A DNA stretch of 53,240 bases, from positions 19,975 to 73,214 of the forward strand of contig PMUI01000111.1 in NCBI GenBank assembly GCA_003166955.1, written 5' to 3'. Every line of letters begins with the position of its first letter. The first letter of the stretch is position 1. Position numbers and translations under genes: made by a program. The notes below the pieces were generated by a model. It had not been told where the DNA came from, made no database searches, and worked only from the letters and a program-made list of their open reading frames with translations. This DNA comes from Acidobacterium sp. (GTDB lineage Bacteria > Acidobacteriota > Terriglobia > Terriglobales > Acidobacteriaceae). Of this stretch, positions 44,708 through 52,112 are shown piece after piece.

Positions 44708-45754
44708 TTAGGTAACCCTTGCCGGCGCGCCGCGCGTCACCGCCCACATCAGCAGCCGCGCCAGCATGTTCACCACAATCGTCACCAGAAACAGCGCCAG
44801 CCCAATCTCAATCAGCGCGCTGCGATAGGTGTCGTCGGCCGCTTCCGCAAATTCGTTCGCGATCACGCTGGCCATGGTCGCCGCCGGCGCCAGGAGCGAC
44901 TTCGAAATCGTGGGGCTGCTCCCGATCACCATGGCCACCGCCATCGTCTCGCCCAGCGCGCGGCCCAGTCCCAGAATGATCGACCCCACGATGCCGATGC
45001 GCGCGTTGCGCAGCACCCCCATCCGGATCATCTCCCACCGCGTCGCCCCCAGCGCCAGCACCGCCTCGCGCTGCGTGTGCGGCACCGCCGTCATCACTTC
45101 GCGCGTCAGCGACGAGATGATGGGCAGGATCATGATGGCCAGAATCACCCCGGCCGCGAACATTCCGATCCCGAAATCCGGAGCGACGAAGAGACCCGTC
45201 CAGCCCAGCGTCTTAATCAGCAGCGGATTCACATACAACCGCAGCAGCGGCACCAACACGAAGATCGCCCACAGTCCATACACCACGCTGGGAATCGCCG
45301 CCAGCAACTCGGTCAGGAACGACAGGATTCCGCGCAGCGCCTTGGGGCACATCTCGGTGAGGAATACCGCAACTCCCACCGCCAGCGGCACCGCGATCAC
45401 CAGCGCCACCAGCGACGAAACCACCGTGCCATAGATGAACGGCAGTGCGCCGAAGTCCGCGTTGACGGGATCCCACGCGCTGCCGAAGAAGAACTTCATC
45501 CCGAACTTCGTCAGGGTGAGTTTTGAGCTCGACACCAGCTCGGTGGCAATCAGCGCGACGATGCCGAAGATGCTCAGCGCGCACAACACCATCAGCCAGC
45601 GGAAGGTCGAGTCGGCCAGCGACGAACTTCCCCGGCTCTGCAGGAATTTTCTGATCTGGGAGGCCGGTGCCGGCACAGCCACCGGCGTGAGCCCGCCGGC
45701 GGGTTCGGCGGCGGCAGCCCTGGGCGTGCGGGGTTCCTGGATCCGCAAAGTCAC
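44708..45754 (-). CDS. pstC: Phosphate ABC transporter permease PstC
   Basis: Protein of 348 residues beginning at GTG 45754. A proline/alanine-rich cytoplasmic leader of about 50 residues precedes six hydrophobic segments; the coupling region PHTQREAVLALGATRWEMIRMGVLRNARIGIVGSIILGLGRALGETMAVAMVIG is the PstC signature. The conserved FGAW/FGSAWDPVNADFGALPFIYGTVVSS loop after the first helix also fits. Upstream a hairpin terminator (45874-45901) separates it from pstS, so its expression relies on read-through. Assignment is very confident. Confidence 0.96.
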   Translation of the reverse strand: MTLRIQEPRTPRAAAAEPAGGLTPVAVPAPASQIRKFLQSRGSSSLADSTFRWLMVLCALSIFGIVALIATELVSSSKLTLTKFGMKFFFGSAWDPVNADFGALPFIYGTVVSSLVALVIAVPLAVGVAVFLTEMCPKALRGILSFLTELLAAIPSVVYGLWAIFVLVPLLRLYVNPLLIKTLGWTGLFVAPDFGIGMFAAGVILAIMILPIISSLTREVMTAVPHTQREAVLALGATRWEMIRMGVLRNARIGIVGSIILGLGRALGETMAVAMVIGSSPTISKSLLAPAATMASVIANEFAEAADDTYRSALIEIGLALFLVTIVVNMLARLLMWAVTRGAPARVT

Positions 45755-45873
45755 AACTCGTTTACCCTAACCGGCCTTTTTGAATGCCACGTTAATCTCT
45801 ATGAAAAACAAGGAAATAAAGTAACTCAGCGGGGTCCGCTGTGCCGATTCGATGCGTACCCTCACTCCGATGC

Positions 45874-45901
45874 AAAAGGGCGCATCCGCCGATGCGCCCT
45901 T
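45874..45901 (-). terminator. Intra-operon terminator between pstS and pstC
   Basis: Stem AAGGGCGCATC (45876-45886) and GATGCGCCCTT (45891-45901), eleven base pairs with a four-base loop. Read on the minus strand it is followed by TTTT. It lies 62 bases after the pstS stop and 120 bases before pstC, the usual place for a partial terminator that lets the binding protein be made in excess over the membrane subunits. Confidence 0.75.
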
Positions 45902-45904
45902 CAA

Positions 45905-45960
45905 TTCGCCGTCCGCTCGTCTTTAGCTCGCAGTTCGCTCGTCGTTCGCTCGCCTTCAGC
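45905..45960. repeat. Heptamer-period tract between pstS and its terminator
   Basis: Eight words in one phase (examples TCCGCTC, GTTCGCT, CGCTCGC). It fills nearly all the space between the pstS stop (45963) and the terminator hairpin, touching neither. Confidence 0.6.
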
Positions 45961-45962
45961 GG

Positions 45963-46970
45963 TTACGGCAGGGTCGAAACCGTCGACTTCACCTTCGCAG
46001 CCACGGACGCGGGCAGCGGCGCATAATCCAGCGCCGAAACTTCGCCCTCGCCATGGTCCAGCATCCAGGTCAGAAAGTCCTTGATCACCTTCCCCTTGGT
46101 CGCATCCGTCGGATGCGTCGGAATCAGCAGGTAGGTGAAGCTCGATATCGGATAGGAATCCTTTCCAGGAGCGTTCGTGATCGACACGCGGTAGTCCGCG
46201 GGCATCGACTTCAGCGAGCCCGCAGCATCCGTCACACCCTCGATGCTCGCCTTCAGCCAGGTACCGGCGGCATTCCGCATGTAACCGTACGAAATCTTGT
46301 TCTGCAGCGCGTAGATCAGCTCCACGTACCCGATCGCCCCTGGCATCTGCCGCACCAAGCCGGCCACGCCTTCGTTGCCTTTGCCGCCGATTCCCTTCGG
46401 CCATGCCACCGCCGAATTCGCGCCCACGCTTGTTTTCCAGTCCGGGCTCACCTTGGACAGATAATCCGTGAAAATGAAGGTCGTTCCGCTGCCGTCCGAA
46501 CGATGCACCACGTAGATCTCCTGGTTCGGCAGCTTCACCCCGGGGTTATCCTTCGCGATGCGCGCATCGCTCCAGTTGCTGATCTTGCCCAGATAAATAT
46601 CTGCCAGGACGTCGGGCGCGAACTTCAGATCCGTCCCTGCGCCCGGGACGTTGTACACCGGGACCACCGCGCCCAGCACGGTCGGGATGTGGATCAGCTT
46701 CACCTTCGACTGCGACAGCATCGTATCGGTCATCGGCATATCGCTGGCGCCGAAATCCACCGTCCCCTCTGTCACCTGGCGGATGCCTCCGCCCGACCCG
46801 ATGGACTGGTAGTTGATCTGAACCCCCGGATGCTGCGTGGCGTACTCGGAAAACCACTTTGAATAGATCGGATACGGAAACGTCGCACCTGCCGCGTTCA
46901 GCTTTTGTGCCCCGGCGGAACCGGCCGCGCACACCATCAGCGCAGCCGCAAGAATCATGCTTTTCTTCAC
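45963..46970 (-). CDS. pstS: Phosphate-binding periplasmic protein PstS
   Basis: Protein of 335 residues with a signal peptide (MKKSMILAAALMVCAAGSAGAQ), binding phosphate in the periplasm and delivering it to PstCA. Phosphate-contact motifs are present: NAAGATFPYPIYSKWF, the Gly-rich IGSGGGIRQV, DFGASDMPM and HRSDGSGTTFIFTDYL. It is the first gene of the pst operon. A direct repeat resembling a phosphate-response site lies 45-60 bases before the start (47015-47030). The following terminator would make it the most abundant transcript. Assignment is very confident. Confidence 0.97.
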   Translation of the reverse strand: MKKSMILAAALMVCAAGSAGAQKLNAAGATFPYPIYSKWFSEYATQHPGVQINYQSIGSGGGIRQVTEGTVDFGASDMPMTDTMLSQSKVKLIHIPTVLGAVVPVYNVPGAGTDLKFAPDVLADIYLGKISNWSDARIAKDNPGVKLPNQEIYVVHRSDGSGTTFIFTDYLSKVSPDWKTSVGANSAVAWPKGIGGKGNEGVAGLVRQMPGAIGYVELIYALQNKISYGYMRNAAGTWLKASIEGVTDAAGSLKSMPADYRVSITNAPGKDSYPISSFTYLLIPTHPTDATKGKVIKDFLTWMLDHGEGEVSALDYAPLPASVAAKVKSTVSTLP

Positions 46971-47014
46971 GGATTTGCCCCCCTAAGAGACTGAAACGAT
47001 TTTTCGTCCCGATT

Positions 47015-47030
47015 GTTAACGTCCGTTTAC
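47015..47030 (-). promoter_or_regulatory. Candidate phosphate-response (PhoB/PhoP-type) site
   Basis: GTTAAC (47015-47020) and GTTTAC (47025-47030) form a direct repeat with 10-base period (read on the plus strand) in an AT-rich patch 45-60 bases upstream of pstS. Direct repeats of similar short words are known as PhoB/PhoP sites in other phyla, but the acidobacterial consensus is not known to me and the spacing is one base short of the usual 11. Confidence 0.3.
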
Positions 47031-47111
47031 ATAGCCGTGAAAAACCCAACAAAGGCAGCGGGTTCGCGGACTGTGCACACGGAGAGCCGGTACTGGCTCA
47101 GGACGCCGTTT

Positions 47112-47213
47112 TCAGCTTCCCTGCAACACCAGGTACTGCTCCAGTTTCCCGTCCGGCATCGTGCAGGTGGTGATCGTCAGCGGCTTGCCGCCGTTCGGAA
47201 CATCCCTCCTCAA
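47112..47213 (-). pseudogene. Possible remnant of a small gene
   Basis: The minus strand reads 30 residues (DVPNGGKPLTITTCTMPDG, then KLEQYLVLQGS) to a TGA at 47112-47114, preceded by a TGA upstream so that no ATG start fits; a TTG at 47213 gives at most 33 residues. The protein-like composition suggests the C-terminal end of a decayed gene, between pstS and the peptidase. I do not recognise the family. Confidence 0.3.
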
Positions 47214-47286
47214 AAGAAAACCTCAAGAGTAGCACCCGCGCCCGGGCTGCCGGTGCTATGCTGTTCCCCCTCAGGACCCTGGCCCC

Positions 47287-48303
47287 ATGCGCGCACACCT
47301 AATTCTGCTCTCTGCCTTCCTCCTTGCCGCCACCGCTCAGCCCCAGCAAGCGCCGTCTGCCGATCCAGCCGCCGCCTCTGGAGCGCCTGCACGATCCCTC
47401 GAGCAGCCGACGCCCCGGCCTAAATCGAAAACCGTCCCCATCGACGCGCCCGCGCTCAGCTACTACGCCGTGCCCACCGGCGTCCTCGATCATGAGGTCC
47501 ACACCATCCCCGCCTCCGACGCCGATCGCCTCGCCCGCCTCAAAACCGCTTTCACCCAGGTCGATTGCACCGGCGACCGCATGCGCATCCAGGACATGAA
47601 GGACGGCCAAAATCTCATCTGCACCTGGCCCGGCAAGGACCCCTCCACTATCGTGGTCGTCGCCCATTACCCCCACAAAGGCAAAGGCGAAGGTGCGGTC
47701 GACGACTGGAGCGGAGCCGCGCTTCTTCCGTATCTCTACCTCGCCGTCCAGGCCGCGCCCCGCACCAACACTTACGTTTTCCTCGAATGCACCGGGGAAA
47801 AAGGTAATGAAGAATATCTGAAGTCCCTCAGTAAACAACAAAAGAAGGACATCCGCGCCGTCGTCGACCTCATGGGCCTCGGTGTCTCCCCCGTGCCGCG
47901 TTTCTACACGCCATCGGATACCGCCGACCCGAAGGCCGACGCCTTCCACCTGCAGCTGGAATTCCTCTACTCCACCTTCTCCGACAGCCGCCTGCAGCTG
48001 CCCCAGCCGCTCAACCCGCAGCGCTGGATCACCACCGACGACACTGAGGCATTCCGCTTCTCCCAAACCCCAGCCATCATCATCCACTCCATTCCGCAGA
48101 CCTCCGTCGGCCTCCCCGGTTCCGCCCAGGACACGGCCGCAGCCGTCGACACCGCCAACTACTACTGGAACTACCGCACCATCGCCATCTACCTCGCCGC
48201 CCTCGATGGCGTCGCCGAGAAGCTCGCCACTAACGACCCCCTCTGGGGCGCCGGCGGATCAGGCTACCGCCTCAACCTCAACGACCTTCCCTGGGTTCAT
48301 TGA
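47287..48303 (+). CDS. M28-like zinc metallopeptidase, secreted
   Basis: Protein of 338 residues with a signal peptide (MRAHLILLSAFLLAATAQPQ). The fold resembles M28 aminopeptidases: H127 in VVVAHYPHKGKGEGAVDDWSGAALL (His and the bridging Asp at 139/140), ECTGEKGNEEY with candidate ligand and catalytic Glu (171, 175, 176), VVDLMGLG (D194) and IIHSIPQ (H267). The motifs deviate from the classical HYDS and GEExG patterns (HYPH, GEKGNEE), so activity may differ. It is probably exported to the periplasm. No close operon partner; the asparaginase gene follows after 103 bases. Family is moderately confident. Confidence 0.75.
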   Translation: MRAHLILLSAFLLAATAQPQQAPSADPAAASGAPARSLEQPTPRPKSKTVPIDAPALSYYAVPTGVLDHEVHTIPASDADRLARLKTAFTQVDCTGDRMRIQDMKDGQNLICTWPGKDPSTIVVVAHYPHKGKGEGAVDDWSGAALLPYLYLAVQAAPRTNTYVFLECTGEKGNEEYLKSLSKQQKKDIRAVVDLMGLGVSPVPRFYTPSDTADPKADAFHLQLEFLYSTFSDSRLQLPQPLNPQRWITTDDTEAFRFSQTPAIIIHSIPQTSVGLPGSAQDTAAAVDTANYYWNYRTIAIYLAALDGVAEKLATNDPLWGAGGSGYRLNLNDLPWVH

Positions 48304-48406
48304 CCCGCACGCTGCTCCGAGCGAACGCCGGCCGGGCCTTTCCTGCCCCGGCGTGCCCCGATTCGCCCTCTCGGCGGCAAGGCAACGGTTTGTTACCATT
48401 CCCCGC

Positions 48407-49780
48407 ATGACAACAAGGCGCGATTTTCTCGCGATCGGTGCGCTTACTACCGCCGGACTCACGATTCCCGATTTGTTTTCGCAGACCGCCGACTCTGTTA
48501 AGCAGCTACAGCCTCCGTCGAAACCGGTCATCGTGACGCGCGTCACCGGCGACAAGACCATCCAGGAGGCGTATCAGATGCTCCTCGAGGGCGCGGACAC
48601 GCTCGACGCGGTGCACCGCGTTTGCATCGGGCGCGAGAACGATCCGAAGGATCACTCTGTCGGCCTAGGGGGCCTGCCCAATGAGGAAGGCGTGGTCGAG
48701 CTGGACTCCTGCTGCATGCACGGGCCCACGCGCTCCGCCGGTTCGGTGGGCGGGGTGCGCGACATCAAGAACGTTTGCCTGGTCGCGCGCAAAGTGTACG
48801 AGCACACCGGCCACGTGATGCTGGTGGCGGAAGGGGCGCAGCGCTTCGCCGTCGACCTGGGCTTCCCCAAGGAAGACCTGCTGACCGAGGATGCCCGGAA
48901 AATCTGGATGCTCTGGAAGGAAAACAACTCGCAGCAGGATTGGTGGGGTCCGTCGATGACCCAGCCAGGCTGGAAAGATCCATACGCCGACAAGCCGGCG
49001 CCGAAGCCGACGATGGATCTCCACGGGCTCTCGTCGCTGCGTGACGACCTGCACGACGATTCATCTCCCATGTCCCAACCCGAGGGACCCGTTCGACGCG
49101 CCGCCTCCGGCGACTTGCTCAGGGCAGGCTATGGGGCACCCGCGCTGCGGCCTGGCACTGTGCCGCGGCATCCGACTCCGGAATGGGCGGAGACGATTCG
49201 GGTTCGGGCGCAGAAGCTCGTTTCCATGGCGGCCGATCTTGGGATCGCGCCGGAAGATCGGCTCTACGCCGCCGAGCAGGTGCTGTGGCCGACCACGGGA
49301 ACGATTCACGTCTCAGTGGTCAACCCCAAGGGCGAGATCTCCGGCGCCACCACCACTTCCGGGCTGGCGTGGAAGCTGCCGGGCCGGCTCGGCGATTCGC
49401 CGATTCTCGGCGCGGGCAGCTACACCGATCAGGACGTCGGCTCGGCGGGCGCGACGGGGTCGGGCGAAGAGAACATCAAGGTCGCCGGCGCGCACACCAT
49501 CGTCGAACTGATGCGCCAGGGCCGCACGCCGCAGGAAGCGGGCATCGAAACGCTGCGGCGGATTGTGCGCAACTACAACGGCGACATGACGAAGATTCGC
49601 CTCCTCGACATGGAGTACTACATCGTGCGCAAAGACGGCACGTACGCGGGCTGCTCGCTGTGGAGCACCGGTCCGACGGGGCGTCCGCGGGTGTTTGCCG
49701 TGCACGATGACAAAGGCTATCGCGTGGAAAACTGCGCGGCGCTGCTGGAAGGCGGATCGCTGGTGTGGCCTCCGTTCTGA
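48407..49780 (+). CDS. Tat-exported glycosylasparaginase (Ntn hydrolase)
   Basis: Protein of 457 residues with a twin-arginine signal (TTRRDFLAIGALTTAGLTIP). The Ntn-hydrolase core is that of N4-(beta-N-acetylglucosaminyl)-L-asparaginases: DAVHRVCIGRENDP, VGLGGLPNEEGVVELDSCCMHG, then the self-cleavage/nucleophile region GT299IHVSVVNPKGEISGATTTSGLAWKLPGRLGDSPILGAG and GATGSGEENIK. Thr299 is the likely nucleophile, exposed by autoproteolysis. Residues about 209-256 form an unusual low-complexity insert (DDLHDDSSPMSQPEG onward) before the cleavage site, containing a 12-base word (ATGGGGCACCCG) shared with a palindrome at 52052. GC skew begins to invert within this gene. Family is confident. Confidence 0.9.
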   Translation: MTTRRDFLAIGALTTAGLTIPDLFSQTADSVKQLQPPSKPVIVTRVTGDKTIQEAYQMLLEGADTLDAVHRVCIGRENDPKDHSVGLGGLPNEEGVVELDSCCMHGPTRSAGSVGGVRDIKNVCLVARKVYEHTGHVMLVAEGAQRFAVDLGFPKEDLLTEDARKIWMLWKENNSQQDWWGPSMTQPGWKDPYADKPAPKPTMDLHGLSSLRDDLHDDSSPMSQPEGPVRRAASGDLLRAGYGAPALRPGTVPRHPTPEWAETIRVRAQKLVSMAADLGIAPEDRLYAAEQVLWPTTGTIHVSVVNPKGEISGATTTSGLAWKLPGRLGDSPILGAGSYTDQDVGSAGATGSGEENIKVAGAHTIVELMRQGRTPQEAGIETLRRIVRNYNGDMTKIRLLDMEYYIVRKDGTYAGCSLWSTGPTGRPRVFAVHDDKGYRVENCAALLEGGSLVWPPF

Positions 49781-49786
49781 AAGCCA

Positions 49787-49814
49787 GCGTTCGGCGCTCG
49801 GCGTTCAGCGCTCG
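49787..49814. repeat. Heptamer-period tract after the asparaginase gene
   Basis: Four heptamers in phase: GCGTTCG, then GCGCTCG twice with GCGTTCA between them. It begins seven bases after the stop codon. Confidence 0.7.
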
Positions 49815-49888
49815 GACATATCAAATCTTGTGGATCAAACGCTCTCGTGGTGAATCCATTCTTCGGACTTGACTGCGCGGAGAACAGC

Positions 49889-50446
49889 ATGGCTCGCAAC
49901 ATCACTCCCGTCCTGGACGATTCCGTTGCACTGCTGGCGCGGACGCCCGCGACGCTGGACGCGTTGCTGCGCGGCCTGCCTGACGTGTGGACGCTGCGCA
50001 ACGAAGGGAGCGGCACCTGGACGGCGCGCGATGTGGTCGCGCACCTGACCGAACTGGAGCGGACCGACTGGATGCCGCGGGTGCGCCGCCTGCTCACGTT
50101 CGGCGAGACGCGGCCCTTCGATCGGGTGGATCGGGGGGCCTTCAGGAGGAACGCAAGGGGCAAGTCGCTTTCGCAGCTGCTGGGCGAATTCGCGCGGCGG
50201 CGCAAGAAAAATCTCGACGATCTGCGGCGGCTCGAGCTGAAGCGCGCCGATCTGGGGCGGCGCGGGCGTCATCCTGCGCTCGGCATGGTCACGCTCTCGG
50301 AGCTGGTCGCAGCCTGGGCCGCGCACGACCTGACGCATCTGCACCAGATCGCACGGATCCTGGCGCACCAGCATCGCGAGGCGGTCGGCCCGTGGGACAA
50401 GTTCCTGGGCGTGATGCAATGCACAGGGCACAGCGCGTCGGGGTGA
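49889..50446 (+). CDS. DinB-like metal-dependent protein
   Basis: Protein of 185 residues from ATG 49889, with GGAG seven bases upstream; a GTG start 14 codons earlier is possible. It has the four-helix DinB/YfiT-like pattern, with candidate metal ligands H52 (VVAHLTELERTDW), H146 and H150 (WAAHDLTHLHQIARIL). The family includes thiol transferases using bacillithiol or mycothiol and many proteins of unknown role. An Arg/Lys-rich loop (FRRNARGKSLSQLLGEFARRRKKNLDDLRR) lies in the middle. No operon partner is apparent. Family is reasonably confident, function open. Confidence 0.85.
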   Translation: MARNITPVLDDSVALLARTPATLDALLRGLPDVWTLRNEGSGTWTARDVVAHLTELERTDWMPRVRRLLTFGETRPFDRVDRGAFRRNARGKSLSQLLGEFARRRKKNLDDLRRLELKRADLGRRGRHPALGMVTLSELVAAWAAHDLTHLHQIARILAHQHREAVGPWDKFLGVMQCTGHSASG

Positions 50447-50527
50447 GGGCAGCGCCCGGCTCGCGGCGATTCGTCGTATCCCGTTCGTCGTGTCCAGCTC
50501 GTCCGGGCCCGATTCGACCTGGCCCGA

Positions 50528-50629
50528 TCAGTCCCAGCTCGAATCATCCCAGCGGGGATCGCGGAAGCGGCGAACCAACATACGCAGACCAAAGACGGCA
50601 AGGATTCCTGCAACTATTTTCCAGATCAT
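50528..50629 (-). CDS. 33-residue putative membrane peptide
   Basis: Minus-strand ATG at 50627-50629 encodes one hydrophobic helix (MIWKIVAGILAVFGLRMLV) followed by a charged tail (RRFRDPRWDDSSWD) to TGA at 50528-50530. The amphipathic end and clean helix resemble small membrane proteins often missed in annotation. The ribosome site is weak. It lies alone in the 623-base gap after the DinB-like gene. Confidence 0.4.
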   Translation of the reverse strand: MIWKIVAGILAVFGLRMLVRRFRDPRWDDSSWD

Positions 50630-50822
50630 TTGTTTTCCAGGGCAAAGGCAATGGAACTGCCAGCGAACCACCAATGGGGCTGAGAGTAGCGCCAAGCGCG
50701 TGGATGACCAATCGCAGGAACGTGGAGGTGTGGTGTCTAACGGTACTAACCTTTTGGTAATCAGTTACTGCGGGTTCGATAGCGATCTGGTTAGCCCATG
50801 ACAGCGGATAGAGTGACCAGGG

Positions 50823-50990
50823 TTCAGCGTTCAGCGTTCAGAAAGGCGTGTGCGCCGGGAGCTCGAAAGACGTAGCTGGGAGCCGGGAGCTGGCAGCCAG
50901 TAGGTGCTAGCTCTTAGCTGACTCCTTGTCCTGTCTCCTGATCACTCTTCACAGATCACTGGCGTCTATTCCCTATTCCCTGGTGTTCGA
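50823..50990. repeat. Long heptamer-period tract
   Basis: About 23 heptamers in nearly constant phase, with at least one single-base slip. Recognisable word families follow one another: TTCAGCG-type words, GGAGCCG/GGAGCTG-type words (around 50879-50900), TTAGCTG-type words, then TCACTGG- and TCCCTAT-type words near the end. It occupies most of the gap before the gene at 51070. The stretch 50447-50822 upstream holds only the small ORF at 50528 and nothing else I can name. Confidence 0.8.
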
Positions 50991-51069
50991 TCACCGCACT
51001 CATCGTGCTGCAGAGCACAGCGGCGGCGGCGGAATCCGAGTAAAGTGCAGAGGTGGAGAGTGCTGAGGT

Positions 51070-51603
51070 ATGGACAGCAACGGTCCAGCGAGCAAGCCGC
51101 GTGTGCCCGGAAGAGGAGCGCCTGGCGCGCGGGGGCGGAAAGCGGATCCCGCGATCTATTCGCAGATGCGGCGGCATGCGCTGGAGCTGCAGTTGCCGCA
51201 GGTGGCGCGCGACGGCGTGCACGTGGTGCTGATGGACTGGCACGTGGACAAGGGCACGGTGACGGTGGCGGCTGCGGCGGATGGGGCTGCGAGCGTGTAT
51301 CTGAGCAGCGGAGGCGGGTTCATCGGGGGGAGCGAGAAGGTGCCGGCCATTCGGGAGGCGGCGCTGCACGCGGTGGCTCTGGCGACGGGGCTGCGGTTCC
51401 ACTTTGTGCCCACTGAGATGACGCCGCTGCCGTCGCTGGGGGATGTGACGTTCTATCTGACGACGGGGACGGACGTGCGACGGGCGGTGGCGGCGGAGTC
51501 GAAGCTGCGGGCGGGGGCCGATCCGCTGGCCGGCCTGGGCGGAGCGATGCAGCGGATCGTTACGGAGTATAGAGTGCACTTTAAGGCAGCGGTCAGCAGT
51601 TAG
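51070..51603 (+). CDS. Conserved-looking cytoplasmic hypothetical protein
   Basis: Protein of 177 residues from ATG 51070. A basic, glycine/proline-rich leader (about 28 residues) is followed by a compact domain: DPAIYSQMRRHALELQLPQV, VHVVLMDWHVDKGTVTVAAAADGAASVYLSSGGGFIGGSEKVPAIREAALHAVALATGLRFHFVPTE and VTFYLTTGTDVRRAVAAE. The pattern of alternating strands and helices with a glycine-rich turn looks well conserved, but no family name comes to mind. The last codons and the stop lie inside the heptamer tract at 51589-51658. Its coding strand is unusually G-rich compared with genes left of 48 kb. Confidence 0.8.
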   Translation: MDSNGPASKPRVPGRGAPGARGRKADPAIYSQMRRHALELQLPQVARDGVHVVLMDWHVDKGTVTVAAAADGAASVYLSSGGGFIGGSEKVPAIREAALHAVALATGLRFHFVPTEMTPLPSLGDVTFYLTTGTDVRRAVAAESKLRAGADPLAGLGGAMQRIVTEYRVHFKAAVSS

Positions 51604-51658
51604 CTGGGAGCAGTTAGCTGGGAGCCGGGAGCTGGGGGCCAGTAGCCAGTAGCAGACC
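51589..51658. repeat. Heptamer-period tract with fixed GC start
   Basis: Ten consecutive 7-base words, every one beginning with GC, occupy 51589-51658. Examples are GCAGTTA (twice), GCTGGGA (twice), GCCGGGA and GCCAGTA (twice). The stop codon of the hypothetical gene at 51601-51603 lies within it. This is the clearest degenerate tract in the window. Confidence 0.9.
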
Positions 51659-51767
51659 GATGCCAGACCGCCGACGAGAGCGGCTCGTTTCGCGCCAGTC
51701 CGCAATTTCAAAGCCGAGAAGCGGATCAGCCGGATTCGTAACGGTCGTGGTGCCTTATTTTGGCGAC

Positions 51768-51908
51768 CTAGTGCGGCGCGGCGTCGAAGCGGTACTTCGT
51801 GAAGAAATTCCAGGAGCCTTCGTTGACCTGGTCGAGGACGTTCCAGCAGGCGCCGGAAGAGCTGGAAATGCTTTTGAGTTTGATCGTGGAAGCCGGCTTT
51901 GGCGAAGG
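51768..51908 (-). pseudogene. Possible gene remnant
   Basis: In one minus-strand frame the sequence reads KPASTIKLKSISSSSGACW, then NVLDQVNEGSWNFFTKYRFDAAPH, to a stop at 51768-51770, with an in-frame stop about 45 codons upstream and no suitable start. The composition is protein-like, so this may be the end of an inactivated gene. Family is not recognised. Confidence 0.3.
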
Positions 51909-51943
51909 ATATTAGAGCTGGGGCGGGGGTAGGTCCACATGAC

Positions 51944-52013
51944 GAGGGTACAGGGGTGCAGGGTGCAGAACAGCGGATAGCGTTCAGGGGAGAGGCGGGA
52001 GACAAGAGACACG
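51944..52013. repeat. Heptamer-period tract upstream of the methyltransferase
   Basis: Ten words in one phase, moving through related families (GAGGGTA, GCAGGGT, AGCGTTC, AGACAAG). It runs to within three bases of the palindrome at 52016. Confidence 0.75.
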
Positions 52014-52015
52014 AT

Positions 52016-52056
52016 CCCATCCTGCTGCGCGGAAAAGCGCCGCGCACCAGGATGGG
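52016..52056. repeat. REP-like palindrome
   Basis: A long hairpin: CCCATCCTG (52016-52024) pairs with CAGGATGGG (52048-52056), and inside GCGCGG (52027-52032) pairs with CCGCGC (52040-52045) around the loop AAAAGCG. No T tract follows, so it is not an ordinary terminator. The adjoining word ATGGGGCACCCG (52052-52063) recurs at 49131-49142 in the asparaginase insert. Confidence 0.75.
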
Positions 52057-52112
52057 GCACCCGGGTTCGTGCAGAGCCTTTACAATCCAGGAGCGAGGGT
52101 TGAGAGCTGGGG

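Noticed and set aside
49829-49837. TGTGGATCA, one mismatch from a reverse-oriented DnaA box, close to the skew inversion
   Set aside because: A single near-match with no cluster and no AT-rich unwinding region; too weak to call an origin.
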